64,000 nucleotides of DNA from Microtetraspora malaysiensis (GCF_001528665.1 NZ_BBYJ01000016.1:62001-126000), one strand, 5' to 3'; shown: positions 49,461-58,398, counted from the stretch's first letter. Notes: generated from the sequence alone by a model not told the origin. Numbers and translations are program-made.

Positions 49461-51389
49461 TCAGTAGAGGTGGTTCTCCGGCACCGGCAGGTCGATCTGC
49501 CGGGGGCCGTGCCACGTGCCCGTGCCCTTCGGAACGTCCCCGTCGGTCAGGGAGTGGCCGACGCCGAGCACGAACGGGACCCGCACTCTGCTCTTGTGCA
49601 GGTCGACGGTGACCTTCGCGCCGGTGGCGGTCTCGCCGCTGTAGGTGGAGTCGGTCCCGGCGATCACCAGGCCCAGCCGGTGTCCCTTCTTGAAGATGTA
49701 GTCCTGCGGCAGCGTCTTCCACGTGACCTGCGCGTACGTCCCGGGGGTCAAGGGGGAGGGGTCGGTGAGCGAGTCGCGGTTCTGTGCGTCGATCCAGCCG
49801 CGGGCGACGATCTCCAGCGGTCGGGTGGCCACGTTGGTGACGACCTTGCGGTAGCAGGCGTCGTCCGCCGCGGTGCTCTCGCCGTGGCAGCTCTCCTCGG
49901 TGAGTGTGGTGATGCCCTGCCCGCGCCGCCAGTCGATCCTGGTGTCCTCGCCGAAGTCGACGAGAAGTGCGGTCAGGTTCGCGGTGGGCTTGTCGAGCGC
50001 GACGCGCAGGTCCACGACCGGCGTGCCGGACAGGCGCAGGTCCCGGGGCAGCTCACCGGTGGTGAAGGCCGCCCGTCCGGGCTTGGCGGTGCCGATGTCG
50101 GCCACCATCGCGTCCTCGGACTGGCGGACGTCGGTGAAGGTCGCGGTCTCGCCGTTCTTGCCCGGGGAGAGCCCGAGCGAGCCGTCCGCCGCCGGGCGGA
50201 GGAACGTGGTCGACGCGGCCGGCGCCGGCCAGTCGCGCTGCGTGATCCAGGAGGTGGGGCCGACCTGCACGTCGGCGCGGGGCTCGTCCATGATGCCGTT
50301 CCGCACCCCGAGCAGCCAGTGGTCGAACCAGCGGTGCAGCGTGTCCACCCACAGGTCGCGGCGTCCCTCGAAGTCGAAGGGGTCCACGTGCTGGTACTGG
50401 CCGACCCAGACCTTGCGCGGCACGTTCCGGTCGGCGAGCGCCTCCCACCAGGTGGAGAAGTGGTCGGGCTTGACGTTCAGGTCGTTCACCGTGTGTACGG
50501 CGAAGACGCTGGCCCGGACCTTGGAGACGTCGCCGACGGTGCCGTTGACGTAGTCGCGCTCGGCCCAGAAGGCGTTGTAGTTGCCGGTTTTGTCGTCGGC
50601 GTCGGCGTCCAGCCGAGTCCGTACGGCGGCGCACTTGGCGGCGGGGTCGGTGTCGACGGCCCTCGCCAGGTAGGACATGTAGTTGTAGTTGTAAATCACG
50701 CCGTTGGAGCGCTGGTACCGGTACCAGGAGCTGATCGCGGAGATCGGGACGATGGTCTCCAGGCCCTGTACGCCGGTCGCCGCGACCGCGTTGGCGAGCG
50801 TGCCGTCGTACGACTTGCCGATCATGGCGGCCTTGCCGGTGCTCCAGTCGGCGAACGCCGGAGTGCCGTCGGCGTGGTAGGCGGGGGCGCGGCCGTTCAG
50901 CCAGTCGATGACGGCCTTCCCGCCCAGCACGTCGGCCCGCCCGCCGACGTCGGGGCAGCCGTCGGACTTGGTGGTGCCGATCATGTCGACGTTGAGCACC
51001 GCGTAGCCGCGCGGTACGAAGTAGTTGTCGTAGAACAGCGGGAACTTGGCGAGGTTCCCGTTCGCGTCGTAGACCTTGCGTTCGGACTCGTTGCCGCGGC
51101 CGGAGTTGTCGTAGTAGGGGCTTTCGTCGATGATCGTCGGCACCTTGAGGCCGGGGCCGGACTCCTTGGGGCGGATGATGTCGACCCGGACCCGGTCCAG
51201 CCGCCCGTCGCCGTCGCTGTCGATCTCCGATTCGACGTAGACGTGCTCGCGGATGGCGTCGGTGTACGAGAAGACCGGTTGGGTGCGGCCCTGCTCGACG
51301 GTGATGGCGGGACCGTCGGCCGCGTGGGCGGGGGTGGCGGCCACGGCGACCAGGGCGGCGGCGATGAGGGCTGCTCGTAGTTGTGACAC
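49461..51389 (-). CDS. Secreted CocE/NonD family hydrolase (X-Pro dipeptidyl-peptidase type)
   Basis: 642-residue exported S15-family hydrolase. A signal peptide covers residues 1-24 (LIAAALVAVAATPAHA). The nucleophile elbow is GKSYDGTLA near residue 190, the acid lies in HTVNDLNVKPDHFS near 300, and the base His in GQYQHVDPFDF near 335; a C-terminal jelly-roll (PepX_C) follows from about 400. Such enzymes cleave Xaa-Pro dipeptides or acyl esters outside the cell. GTG 51389 is chosen because GGAGGC lies 6 bases upstream and yields the signal peptide; a longer frame to 51452 would bury it. Two Cys near 515 and 525 may form a disulfide. Confidence 0.9.
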   Translation of the reverse strand: MSQLRAALIAAALVAVAATPAHAADGPAITVEQGRTQPVFSYTDAIREHVYVESEIDSDGDGRLDRVRVDIIRPKESGPGLKVPTIIDESPYYDNSGRGNESERKVYDANGNLAKFPLFYDNYFVPRGYAVLNVDMIGTTKSDGCPDVGGRADVLGGKAVIDWLNGRAPAYHADGTPAFADWSTGKAAMIGKSYDGTLANAVAATGVQGLETIVPISAISSWYRYQRSNGVIYNYNYMSYLARAVDTDPAAKCAAVRTRLDADADDKTGNYNAFWAERDYVNGTVGDVSKVRASVFAVHTVNDLNVKPDHFSTWWEALADRNVPRKVWVGQYQHVDPFDFEGRRDLWVDTLHRWFDHWLLGVRNGIMDEPRADVQVGPTSWITQRDWPAPAASTTFLRPAADGSLGLSPGKNGETATFTDVRQSEDAMVADIGTAKPGRAAFTTGELPRDLRLSGTPVVDLRVALDKPTANLTALLVDFGEDTRIDWRRGQGITTLTEESCHGESTAADDACYRKVVTNVATRPLEIVARGWIDAQNRDSLTDPSPLTPGTYAQVTWKTLPQDYIFKKGHRLGLVIAGTDSTYSGETATGAKVTVDLHKSRVRVPFVLGVGHSLTDGDVPKGTGTWHGPRQIDLPVPENHLY

Positions 51390-51486
51390 GGAGAGCCTCC
51401 AGAGGCTGGGGGGACTCTGGCAAATCTCCGTTGATGCCGGTATAGCCGACAAGATGCCTTTATGGGTTCGACATCACCTTGATCCT

Positions 51487-51501
51487 GCTATGTGACATAG
51501 C
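51487..51501. promoter_or_regulatory. GCTATGT-G-ACATAGC palindrome upstream of the hydrolase
   Basis: Perfect 7-1-7 inverted repeat located 98 bases upstream of the secreted hydrolase start and 4 bases after the end of the PadR gene, which shares the strand. The ATGTGACAT core resembles the ATGT/ACAT half-sites used by PadR proteins, so it may be an operator, or a small terminator for the PadR gene. Confidence 0.5.
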
Positions 51502-51504
51502 GGG

Positions 51505-52041
51505 TCAGTCGGACGGAGGCGAGGGAAGCCGGTCGATCTCCTCGGTGGCCCACTCGGCCCACTCCTGCTGCATGGCGCTGAAGCGCAGCCCCCACTCCAT
51601 CGCGATCCGCCCGTAGACCGACAGCGCGTCCTGCTCGTCCGCGATGAATTCCCGGATCCTGGTCAGGCCCTCGTGCTGGGTGACGGCCGCCGCGGCCCGG
51701 TCGCGCAGGTACTGCCGCGCCTGTTCGGGCTCGACGGTGTTCAGGAAGAACACGCGGAGCAGCATGTCGCTGCGCCGGGACCGGTTCGGCTCCACCTCGG
51801 TGATCCAGTGCCGCAGCTCGGCCAGCCCCTCGTCGGTGATGGCATACTCCTTGCGGCCGCGCGGCCCTTCGGCCACGACCTTGACCAGGCCGGTGTCGGC
51901 GAGCCGGCCCAGCTCGGAGTAGAGCTGGCTCTGCGTCGCCGGCCAGACGTTGGACAGCGAGATCTCGAACAGTTTCAACAGGTCGTAGCCGCTGGCGGGA
52001 CCACGGGCCAGCAGCCCGAGCATGGCGTGGCGAAGGCTCAT
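51505..52041 (-). CDS. PadR-family transcriptional regulator
   Basis: 178-residue PadR protein. The N-terminal winged helix reads MSLRHAMLGLLARGPASGYDLLKLF with the recognition helix in VWPATQSQLYSELGRLADTGLV near residue 32-53 and the wing EGPRGRKEYAITDEGLAELRHW; the C-terminal Vir_act_alpha_C dimer helices follow (residues 95-170). PadR proteins bind dyads upstream of divergent genes and release them on phenolic or drug ligands. It is divergent from the membrane protein/carotenoid oxygenase pair, and a large nested dyad spans the promoter. ATG 52041 is chosen by family start; the ribosome site is weak. Confidence 0.9.
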   Translation of the reverse strand: MSLRHAMLGLLARGPASGYDLLKLFEISLSNVWPATQSQLYSELGRLADTGLVKVVAEGPRGRKEYAITDEGLAELRHWITEVEPNRSRRSDMLLRVFFLNTVEPEQARQYLRDRAAAAVTQHEGLTRIREFIADEQDALSVYGRIAMEWGLRFSAMQQEWAEWATEEIDRLPSPPSD

Positions 52042-52053
52042 GGGGCCAAGCCT

Positions 52054-52116
52054 ACATTCCACAGTTGACATGTCGACCCAGGAGGTTCTACTTTCGACAT
52101 GTCACTCATGGAATGT
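52054..52116. promoter_or_regulatory. Nested 63-bp dyad between padR and the membrane protein gene
   Basis: Outer arms ACATTCCA (52054-52061) and TGGAATGT (52109-52116) are exact reverse complements; inner self-palindromic GACATGTC boxes are at 52067-52074 and 52096-52103. Each inner box is exactly five bases from its outer arm, so the whole is symmetric around about 52085. AGGAGG sits at its centre. Confidence 0.78.
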
Positions 52117-52135
52117 CGTCCTCAAGGAGTCCCCC

Positions 52136-52705
52136 GTGCTCGGTTACGTCCGCAGCTTCCTGCCCTGGATCGCCTTCGCCGTGCTCAGCACGAACGGCGA
52201 GGCCAGGTACGGCGCGGCCGCCGCCTTCGCGCTGTCGGCCCTGCTGCTCATGATGGACCGCCGCAAGGGCCGCGCCTGGGACGCGCTGGTGCTCGAGATC
52301 GGCTCGGTGGTGTTCTTCGCCGGGCTCACCCTCGCCGCATTCCTGATCACCCCCGCGCCCTTCGGCGAGTACGGCCCGGCCGTCGCGGTCGGCTGGCTCG
52401 CGCTCACCGCGTGGACGACCCTCGCCATCCGCCGGCCGTTCACGCTGGGGATCGCCCGCGAGGGGGTGCCCGCCGAAGTGCACAGCACCCCGATGTTCTA
52501 CCGGGTCAACGTCGTCATCACCGCCGCCTGGGCGATCGCCTTCACCTGCAACACCGCCGGGCTGGCCCTGCTGATCGCCTTCGCCCCGCACGCCACCGCC
52601 GCGATCATCGCGGTGAAGGTCTGCGGCTTCGCGATCCCCGCCGTCTTCACCGTGCGCTACGCCGCGCTCGCCCGGGCCCGCGCCCGCGCCGCGCAGGCCG
52701 CCTGA
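52136..52705 (+). CDS. Small integral membrane protein, PadR-controlled
   Basis: 189-residue membrane protein with about five hydrophobic segments (SFLPWIAFAVLS, AAAAFALSALLLMM, IGSVVFFAGLTLAAFLI, VAVGWLALTAWTTLAI, then VVITAAWAIAFTC and ALLIAFAPHATAAIIAV). I do not recognise a named family; the last two helices resemble the end of small intracellular septation-like or DUF-type proteins. GTG 52136 has AAGGAG six bases upstream. It is followed 22 bases later by the carotenoid oxygenase on the same strand and faces a PadR gene, so the two genes are likely one regulated unit. Confidence 0.7.
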   Translation: MLGYVRSFLPWIAFAVLSTNGEARYGAAAAFALSALLLMMDRRKGRAWDALVLEIGSVVFFAGLTLAAFLITPAPFGEYGPAVAVGWLALTAWTTLAIRRPFTLGIAREGVPAEVHSTPMFYRVNVVITAAWAIAFTCNTAGLALLIAFAPHATAAIIAVKVCGFAIPAVFTVRYAALARARARAAQAA

Positions 52706-52727
52706 ACCACCCCCAGATCGGAGCATC

Positions 52728-54023
52728 GTGACCGCCACGTACCTTCAGGGAGACCTCGCCCCGGTCCCCGACGAGATCGACGCCGCCGACCTGCCCGTCA
52801 CCGGCACGCTCCCGCCCGCGCTGACCGGCCGCTACCTGCGCAACGGCCCCAACCCGCTGCCCGGCCAGGACCCCGGCCACTGGTTCGCGGGCGAGGGGAT
52901 GATCCACGGCGTCCGGCTGCGGGACGGCCGGGCCGAGTGGTACCGCAACCGCTGGGTCCGCAGCCGGCACATGGACGGGGTCCCGTTCGTCGGCCCGGAC
53001 GGCGTCGACCTGACCGCGCTCCCGGTCAACACGCACGTCATCAGGCACGCGGGCCGGACCCTCGCCCTGGTCGAGCAGGGCCTGCCGTACGAGATCGGCG
53101 GGGAGCTGCAGACGCTCGGCCCGTGCGACTTCGGCGGCCGGCTCACCACGGCGATGACCGCCCACCCCAAGGAGGACCCGCGCACCGGCGAGCTGCACTT
53201 CTTCGGGTACGGCTTCGCCCCGCCGTACCTCACCTACCACCGGCTGGACGCGGCGGGCGAGCTGGTGGAGAGCCGGGTGGTCGAGGTGCCGGGCTCGACG
53301 ATGATGCACGACTTCGCCGTCACCGAGCACTACGTGGTCTGGCTCGACCTGCCGGTGGTGTTCGACCTGGGCCTGCTCGGGGACGGCATGCCGTACCGGT
53401 GGGACGACGGCTACGGCGCCCGGCTCGGCGTGATGCCGCGCGACGGTGACGGGCCGGTGCGCTGGTTCGAGATCGACCCCTGCTACGTCTTCCACGTCGG
53501 GAACGCGTGTGAGGACGCCGCGGGCCGCGTGGTCCTCGACGCCGTCCGCCACGCGCCGGATCGGTTCACCCGGCTCTGGCGGCGCATCGGCGGCGCCACC
53601 GACCCCGCCGCCCACGCCCCGGGCGGCGCGCTGCACCGCTGGACGCTCGACCCGGCCACCGGCGCCGTCACCGAGGAGCGGATCGACGACCGGACCGTGG
53701 AGTTCCCGACGATCGACGACCGGCGCACCGGCCTGCCCAACCGCCACGTGTACGCGGTGGCCGGGGAGGAGATCGTGAAGTACGACGTCGTGACCGGAGC
53801 GAGCCGCACCCACCGGGTCGGCGCCTCCCCCGGCGAGGCGGTGTTCGTGCCCGCCGACCCGGAGGCGGGCGGGGACGACGACCACGGCTGGCTCCTCACG
53901 ATCGTGGGATCGCGGGCGGAGCTGCTGGTCCTCGACGCGGCCGACCTGTCCCCGGTGGCGTCCGTACGGCTGCCGCGCCGGGTCCCGGCCGGGTTCCACG
54001 GCTCCTGGATGCCGGACGAGTGA
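52728..54023 (+). CDS. Carotenoid oxygenase family protein
   Basis: 431-residue seven-bladed propeller dioxygenase. The start of the fold is LTGRYLRNGPNPLP near residue 35. The four iron-binding histidines can be placed in TAHPKEDP near 144, MMHDFAVTEHY near 194, YVFHVGNACED near 253 and the C-terminal GFHGSW near 426. Such enzymes cleave carotenoids, stilbenes or related double bonds with O2. It starts at GTG 52728. The upstream membrane protein gene and the divergent PadR regulator form its neighbourhood; no carotenoid biosynthesis gene is present, so the substrate may be a phenylpropanoid or an apocarotenoid. Convergent with the helicase gene. Confidence 0.91.
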   Translation: MTATYLQGDLAPVPDEIDAADLPVTGTLPPALTGRYLRNGPNPLPGQDPGHWFAGEGMIHGVRLRDGRAEWYRNRWVRSRHMDGVPFVGPDGVDLTALPVNTHVIRHAGRTLALVEQGLPYEIGGELQTLGPCDFGGRLTTAMTAHPKEDPRTGELHFFGYGFAPPYLTYHRLDAAGELVESRVVEVPGSTMMHDFAVTEHYVVWLDLPVVFDLGLLGDGMPYRWDDGYGARLGVMPRDGDGPVRWFEIDPCYVFHVGNACEDAAGRVVLDAVRHAPDRFTRLWRRIGGATDPAAHAPGGALHRWTLDPATGAVTEERIDDRTVEFPTIDDRRTGLPNRHVYAVAGEEIVKYDVVTGASRTHRVGASPGEAVFVPADPEAGGDDDHGWLLTIVGSRAELLVLDAADLSPVASVRLPRRVPAGFHGSWMPDE

Positions 54024-54039
54024 CCCCCGGATGGGCGTG

Positions 54040-56142
54040 TCACAGCACGGCGGCGAGGCGGTGGGGGAGCGCCGTGTTGCGCCGGTGGCCGAGCCGCTGC
54101 ACCGCCAGCTCCAACGCTTCGCGCTGCCCGACGAGGACGACCCACGAGCGGGCCCGCGTGACCAGCGTGTAGAGGAGCCGGCGGCGCAGCATGATGCCGC
54201 CCGACTCGGCCACGAGAGGGGCGACGACGAAGGGGTACTCGCTGCCCTGGGCCCGGTGGACGCTCACCGCGTAGGCGTGGGCGAGGTCGTCGAGCTCGTC
54301 GAAGCCGTACGAGACGAGGTCGCCGTCGTCGATGAGGACCTCCACCGTGCGATCTTCCAGATGGACGGCGGTCACGGTGCCGGTCTCGCCGTTGAAGACA
54401 CCCTTGTCGTAGTCGTTGCGTATCGGCATCACCCGGTCGCCGACGCGGAAGACCGAGGCGCCAGACCAGTGCTCGGCCGCGCCGGGGGACGGCGGGTTGC
54501 GACGCTCCTGGAGCCGGCGGCCCAGCTCGACCGTGCCCGTGGCCCCCTTGCGCATCGGGCAGAGCACCTGCACCTGGCCGGGATCGACCCCCTGCTTGCG
54601 GGGGATCGCCTCGGTCGCCAGGTGGACCACCCGGTCCGCGACCGCCTCCGGGTCGTCCAGCTCCTCGAACCAGAAGCCGCCGCCACCCGGGACGTACGGC
54701 AGCGCGCCCGACTGGATGCGGTGCGCCGCCTCGACGATGCCGCTGCCGTCCGCCTGCCGGTAGACACGGGTGAGGCTCACCCGGGGGATCTCCTCGACGC
54801 GCAGCAGATCGGCGAGCACGCTGCCGGGGCCGATGCTCGGAAGCTGGTCCTGGTCGCCCACGAGCAGCAGGTGGCTGCCCGAGGGGACGGCCGAACAGAG
54901 CCGGGTGGCCAGGTTCAGGTCCAGCATTGACGCCTCGTCGATCACGATCAGGTCCGCGGCGGCCGGGGTCTCGTCGAAGAGCGTGTCCGGGTCCGGCTGG
55001 TGCGCGAGCAGGCGGTGGATCGTCATCGCGGGCAGCCCGGCCAGCTCCGAGAGCCGCTTGGCCGCCTTCCCCGTGGGCGCGGCGAGCGTGACCGCGCCGC
55101 CCATCGCGCGCACGGTCGCCGCGATCGCCCGGACCGTGCGGCTCTTTCCGGAGCCCGGGCCGCCGGTCAGCACCGAGACGGTGCTGGTCAGCGCCATCGT
55201 GACCGCCGCCCGCTGGTCGTCGTCGAGCGCCGGGTCCTCGTCGTAGCGCCGCATCGGCAGCGTCGAGGGGGCGCGCCAGAGCCGGCCCAGCTCGGCGGCG
55301 AGCCGGGTCTCGCGGGCGTGCAGCCCCTTGGCGTACACCACGGGACCGTCCTCGATCACGACCCGCAGCTCGCTCGCCAGGGCGTCCACCATCGCGCGGA
55401 CGAGGTCCTCGTCCTGCTCCACCAGCTCGACCGTGTGGGTCAGGAGCGCCCGCATGGTCAGGTAGCAGTGCCCGTCGCGGGCCGCCGCCGTCTCCAGCCG
55501 GTCGAGGATCGCCGCCTTGATCCGCTGCGGACTGCTCTCCGGAACCCCGGACGCCAGCGCGATCCGGTCCGCGGTGGCGAAGGCGATGCCGCGCACCTGC
55601 CCGACCAGCCGGTACGGGTCGGAGCGCAGCACCTCGGCCGCGTCCGCGCCGAACACCTGGTAGATCTTGGTCGCGAGCAGCGGGCTGGCGCCGAACCCCT
55701 GGAGGGTCACCATCAGCGCGGCGATCGACTTCTGTTCCCGCCACGCGGCCACGATCTGGGCCTGCCGTACCGGGCCGATGTTGACGACCTCGCGGAGCCG
55801 CGCGGGCCGGTCGTCGATGACCTCCAGGCTGGACTCGCCGAAGTGCTCGACGATCGCCTGCGCGAGGCGCGGCCCGATGCCCCTGATCAGGCCGGAGCCC
55901 AGGTAGAGCCGGATCGCCCGCACCGTGGACGGCACGATCCGCTCGCATCCGGTCGTCGCGAACCGGCGGCCGAACCGCGGGTGGTCGTCCCACTCGCCGG
56001 TCAGCCGGAGCGTCTCGCCCGGCTGCGCCCCGGCCAGCGCCCGTCCCGAGGCGACGAACGAGGGCTCGCCGTCGGCGCTCATCCGCGCGACCGTGTACTC
56101 GTCCTCGCGGACGAACACGAGCTGCTCTACCGACGCCTCCAC
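54040..56142 (-). CDS. recD2: RecD2-like SF1B DNA helicase
   Basis: 700-residue helicase of the RecD2 family. N-terminal OB-like part, then HhH motifs (LGSGLIRGIGPRLAQAIVEHFG near residue 80), Walker A VLTGGPGSGKSRTVRAI near 318, Walker B LIVIDEASMLDLNL near 400, motif III LLVGDQDQLPSIGPGSVL near 430, VYRQ near 465 and a C-terminal UvrD_C_2 domain with AYAVSVHRAQGSEYPFVV near 635. RecD2 unwinds DNA 5'-3' in repair without RecBC. The start is GTG 56142; the ribosome site is poor. It begins 34 bases downstream of the M50 gene on the same strand, so read-through from the candidate RiPP operon is possible but unlikely to be functional. Confidence 0.9.
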   Translation of the reverse strand: MEASVEQLVFVREDEYTVARMSADGEPSFVASGRALAGAQPGETLRLTGEWDDHPRFGRRFATTGCERIVPSTVRAIRLYLGSGLIRGIGPRLAQAIVEHFGESSLEVIDDRPARLREVVNIGPVRQAQIVAAWREQKSIAALMVTLQGFGASPLLATKIYQVFGADAAEVLRSDPYRLVGQVRGIAFATADRIALASGVPESSPQRIKAAILDRLETAAARDGHCYLTMRALLTHTVELVEQDEDLVRAMVDALASELRVVIEDGPVVYAKGLHARETRLAAELGRLWRAPSTLPMRRYDEDPALDDDQRAAVTMALTSTVSVLTGGPGSGKSRTVRAIAATVRAMGGAVTLAAPTGKAAKRLSELAGLPAMTIHRLLAHQPDPDTLFDETPAAADLIVIDEASMLDLNLATRLCSAVPSGSHLLLVGDQDQLPSIGPGSVLADLLRVEEIPRVSLTRVYRQADGSGIVEAAHRIQSGALPYVPGGGGFWFEELDDPEAVADRVVHLATEAIPRKQGVDPGQVQVLCPMRKGATGTVELGRRLQERRNPPSPGAAEHWSGASVFRVGDRVMPIRNDYDKGVFNGETGTVTAVHLEDRTVEVLIDDGDLVSYGFDELDDLAHAYAVSVHRAQGSEYPFVVAPLVAESGGIMLRRRLLYTLVTRARSWVVLVGQREALELAVQRLGHRRNTALPHRLAAVL

Positions 56143-56176
56143 ACCGGCAATACAAACACGATCGCCCGCGCGAGGG

Positions 56177-57283
56177 TCATCCGGCGTCGGCCGATCGCCG
56201 CGCCCGCGCCGCCCGTACGCCCCGCCGGGCGAACACGTACAGGTACAGCACCCAGCCGAGGGCGATGATCATCAGAGTGGCGAGCGGACCCAGTGAGCCG
56301 GGGGAGGCGGCGAGCTCGTCGAGCGCCCCGCGGCACGCGGCGACGGTGACGGGGATCGTGTACCCGGCGAAGAAGGCGAGCCCGAGGACGCGGCCCACGA
56401 CGAGGAACCACGCGTACCGGCGGACGCCCCGCGACGCGTCCGGCGCCGACCGGCGGCCGATCACCGCCCGGAGGTACGACTGGGCGTCCTCCATGAGATT
56501 CTTTTCTCCGGTCAGGTTCGCGTACGCGTAATACACGTCGGTGCGCATGAAGAAGAGGAACTGCCAGACGATCTGCGACAAGCAGATCAGCATCACCAGA
56601 CGGATGGCTCCGCTGTCCACGAAAAGCAGCGTGCAGGCTCCGGCGGAGAAGAGGAACAGGTCTGTTCGCATTCCCGCGAGATGCACCCGATAACGCGCGC
56701 TTCGTGGCGTCTGCCAAATTCCGGTTACCTTTGTCTGGACCACCAGGAACTGCATCCTGGTTCCCAGGGAAAGCTCGGCGCGAACGCCGAGAGAACGTGC
56801 CGCGAAAATGTGGCTCAGCTCGTGAACGAAGACCAGGAGCCAGGAGCCGGCCGCGAAGGCGACGGTGAAGGCGAGGCTGTCGGCCCACACCAGCCCGGCG
56901 TATGTGGGCAGGATCTCCGGACGCGTCACGATGGCGGCCACCGCGCAGCAGAACACGACCAGCACCACGGCGTCGGCCGCCCGGGAGAACAGCGGCCGCA
57001 CCAGTCCCGGCCGGATCCGGTCCCAGACGTTGGGCGGCCGCCGCGGTGGGGTGAGCAGGCCGAGACGCTCCAGGTCCTGGACGAAATCGGCGACGTCCAC
57101 ATCGATGTCGTGGCTCTCCCGCACACGGGCGCGGACGTCGTCGGCGGTCCTGGTCCCGTCCATCAGCTCGATCACCGCGGCGGCGACGGCGGGTACGTTG
57201 ACGAATGTCTCCCCGTTGCCGATCACATAGTCGTCGGGGCCATCGGCGACGACGCTGAGGAAGGACAGGTCCGCGGATGTCAT
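56177..57283 (-). CDS. PqqD-like/M50 zinc metalloprotease of candidate RiPP operon
   Basis: 368-residue membrane protein. Residues 1-78 resemble a PqqD/RRE-like winged helix (YVIGNGETFVNVPAVAAAVIEL begins near 19, then a small helical lobe). About six membrane helices follow. The zinc motif HELSH is at residues 154-158 in LLVFVHELSHIFAARSLG, and the second metal-site region is FFMRTDVYYAYANLTG near 278, the form found in peptide-maturation M50 proteases rather than in SREBP site-2 types. It would cleave or export a modified peptide. Its start overlaps the E1-like gene stop by four bases (ATGA), so the two are coupled. No ABC exporter accompanies it. Confidence 0.83.
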   Translation of the reverse strand: MTSADLSFLSVVADGPDDYVIGNGETFVNVPAVAAAVIELMDGTRTADDVRARVRESHDIDVDVADFVQDLERLGLLTPPRRPPNVWDRIRPGLVRPLFSRAADAVVLVVFCCAVAAIVTRPEILPTYAGLVWADSLAFTVAFAAGSWLLVFVHELSHIFAARSLGVRAELSLGTRMQFLVVQTKVTGIWQTPRSARYRVHLAGMRTDLFLFSAGACTLLFVDSGAIRLVMLICLSQIVWQFLFFMRTDVYYAYANLTGEKNLMEDAQSYLRAVIGRRSAPDASRGVRRYAWFLVVGRVLGLAFFAGYTIPVTVAACRGALDELAASPGSLGPLATLMIIALGWVLYLYVFARRGVRAARARRSADAG

Positions 57284-58338
57284 CCGCAGACCCCGCAGGC
57301 GCTCATGCGGACGAAGTCGCGGCTGGTCGTGGTCAATGTCAACAGGTCGAGGTACACCGTCCTGCCCTTGATCGCGCACGGTCCGGTCCCCGTGGCGTAG
57401 CGGATGATCTCAGCGGCGAGCAGGCCGGCCACGGCCGAGCAGAGCGGGCCGAAGGACGGGGTCACCCGCCCGGCGTTCTCTGCCGTCGGCAGCTCCGCCC
57501 GGCCGTACCGCTCAGCGAGCTGCCGCTCCTGGCAGGCCAGGCAGGCGGTCTCGCCCGGCACCACGAGCGGCCCGATCAGCCCGACGTGCTGGTTGAAGCC
57601 GCCGGTGACGAACGGCACGCCGGCCTCGACGCAGGCGCGGTTCACCCACCTGCGGATGTGCGGCTGCGGCGTGTCCACGGTGTTCACCACGAAATCAGTG
57701 CCCGCGACGGCCTCGGCGACGTCCTCCGCACTGGTCAGACGACGTTCCAGCGTCCGGATCTCCGCCCCGGGCTGGTACCGGCGCAGCGCTCGGGCCGCGG
57801 CGGCCACCTTGGGCGCGCCCACGTCCTCGGCCGTGTACAGGTGCTGGCGATGCAGGTTGGACCACTCGACACGGTCGTCGTCGACGAGTCGCAGGGTCCG
57901 GACCCCGGCGGTGACCAGTTGGGTGGCGCAGCTTCCACCGATCGCGCCCACGCCGAGCACGGTGACGTCGAGTCCGGACAGATCGCGTAGGCCCGCCTCG
58001 ACCCGCTCGACGGGGTGGAACATGGACAGGAACAGGGCCTGGCGGGAGAGGCGCTCGTCCCGGGTCAGCCGTGCCACGTCGTCCTCGCCGACCAGAACGC
58101 GGGCGGCGAGCAGCGTGTCGACGGCAGCGTCGATCTCACCTGACGAGATGTCGTCGATCAGTTCGTGCAGCTCTTTCCTGCTGCGCGGCGTGTTCGCGCA
58201 CAGGCGCAGCAGGTGGCGCAAGGGGGCTTCGGCGGGTTCGAGGATCTGCCCGGTCGGAGGAAAGTCTCCGAGTCTGGCCCGTCCTTGGAAATCGTCGAGA
58301 AAAAGAGGGAAAGCCGGATTCACCTGAACCCGAGACAT
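57280..58338 (-). CDS. E1/ThiF-like adenylating enzyme with N-terminal winged-helix domain
   Basis: 352-residue protein. Residues 1-100 look like a wHTH/RRE-type peptide-binding domain (PTGQILEPAEAPLRHLLRLC, then SRKELHELIDDISS). Residues 120-335 are a ThiF/MoeB/MccB E1 fold with all catalytic parts: GVGAIGG at 129-135, the ATP-binding SNLHRQ at 160-165, D222 in VNTVDTP, and a structural zinc site CLAC at 266-269 with CGVC at 348-351 at the extreme C-terminus. E1-like enzymes adenylate a peptide C-terminus; in microcin C and pantocin pathways they modify short precursors. A 20-residue peptide gene lies 60 bases upstream with a hairpin between. ATG 58338 follows GGGAGC by 9 bases. Confidence 0.87.
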   Translation of the reverse strand: MSRVQVNPAFPLFLDDFQGRARLGDFPPTGQILEPAEAPLRHLLRLCANTPRSRKELHELIDDISSGEIDAAVDTLLAARVLVGEDDVARLTRDERLSRQALFLSMFHPVERVEAGLRDLSGLDVTVLGVGAIGGSCATQLVTAGVRTLRLVDDDRVEWSNLHRQHLYTAEDVGAPKVAAAARALRRYQPGAEIRTLERRLTSAEDVAEAVAGTDFVVNTVDTPQPHIRRWVNRACVEAGVPFVTGGFNQHVGLIGPLVVPGETACLACQERQLAERYGRAELPTAENAGRVTPSFGPLCSAVAGLLAAEIIRYATGTGPCAIKGRTVYLDLLTLTTTSRDFVRMSACGVCG

Positions 58339-58364
58339 CGGCTGGGCTCCCGGAAGAAGACGGT

Positions 58365-58391
58365 GTGGGGCCACCGCGTCGGCGGCCCCAC
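58365..58391 (-). terminator. Hairpin between precursor peptide and E1 genes
   Basis: Arms GTGGGGCC (58365-58372) and GGCCCCAC (58384-58391) extend inward past one mismatch by CCG/CGG to a three-base loop. Such a partial terminator just after a RiPP precursor allows more peptide than enzyme transcript. No T-run. Confidence 0.7.
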
Positions 58392-58398
58392 GGGACGG

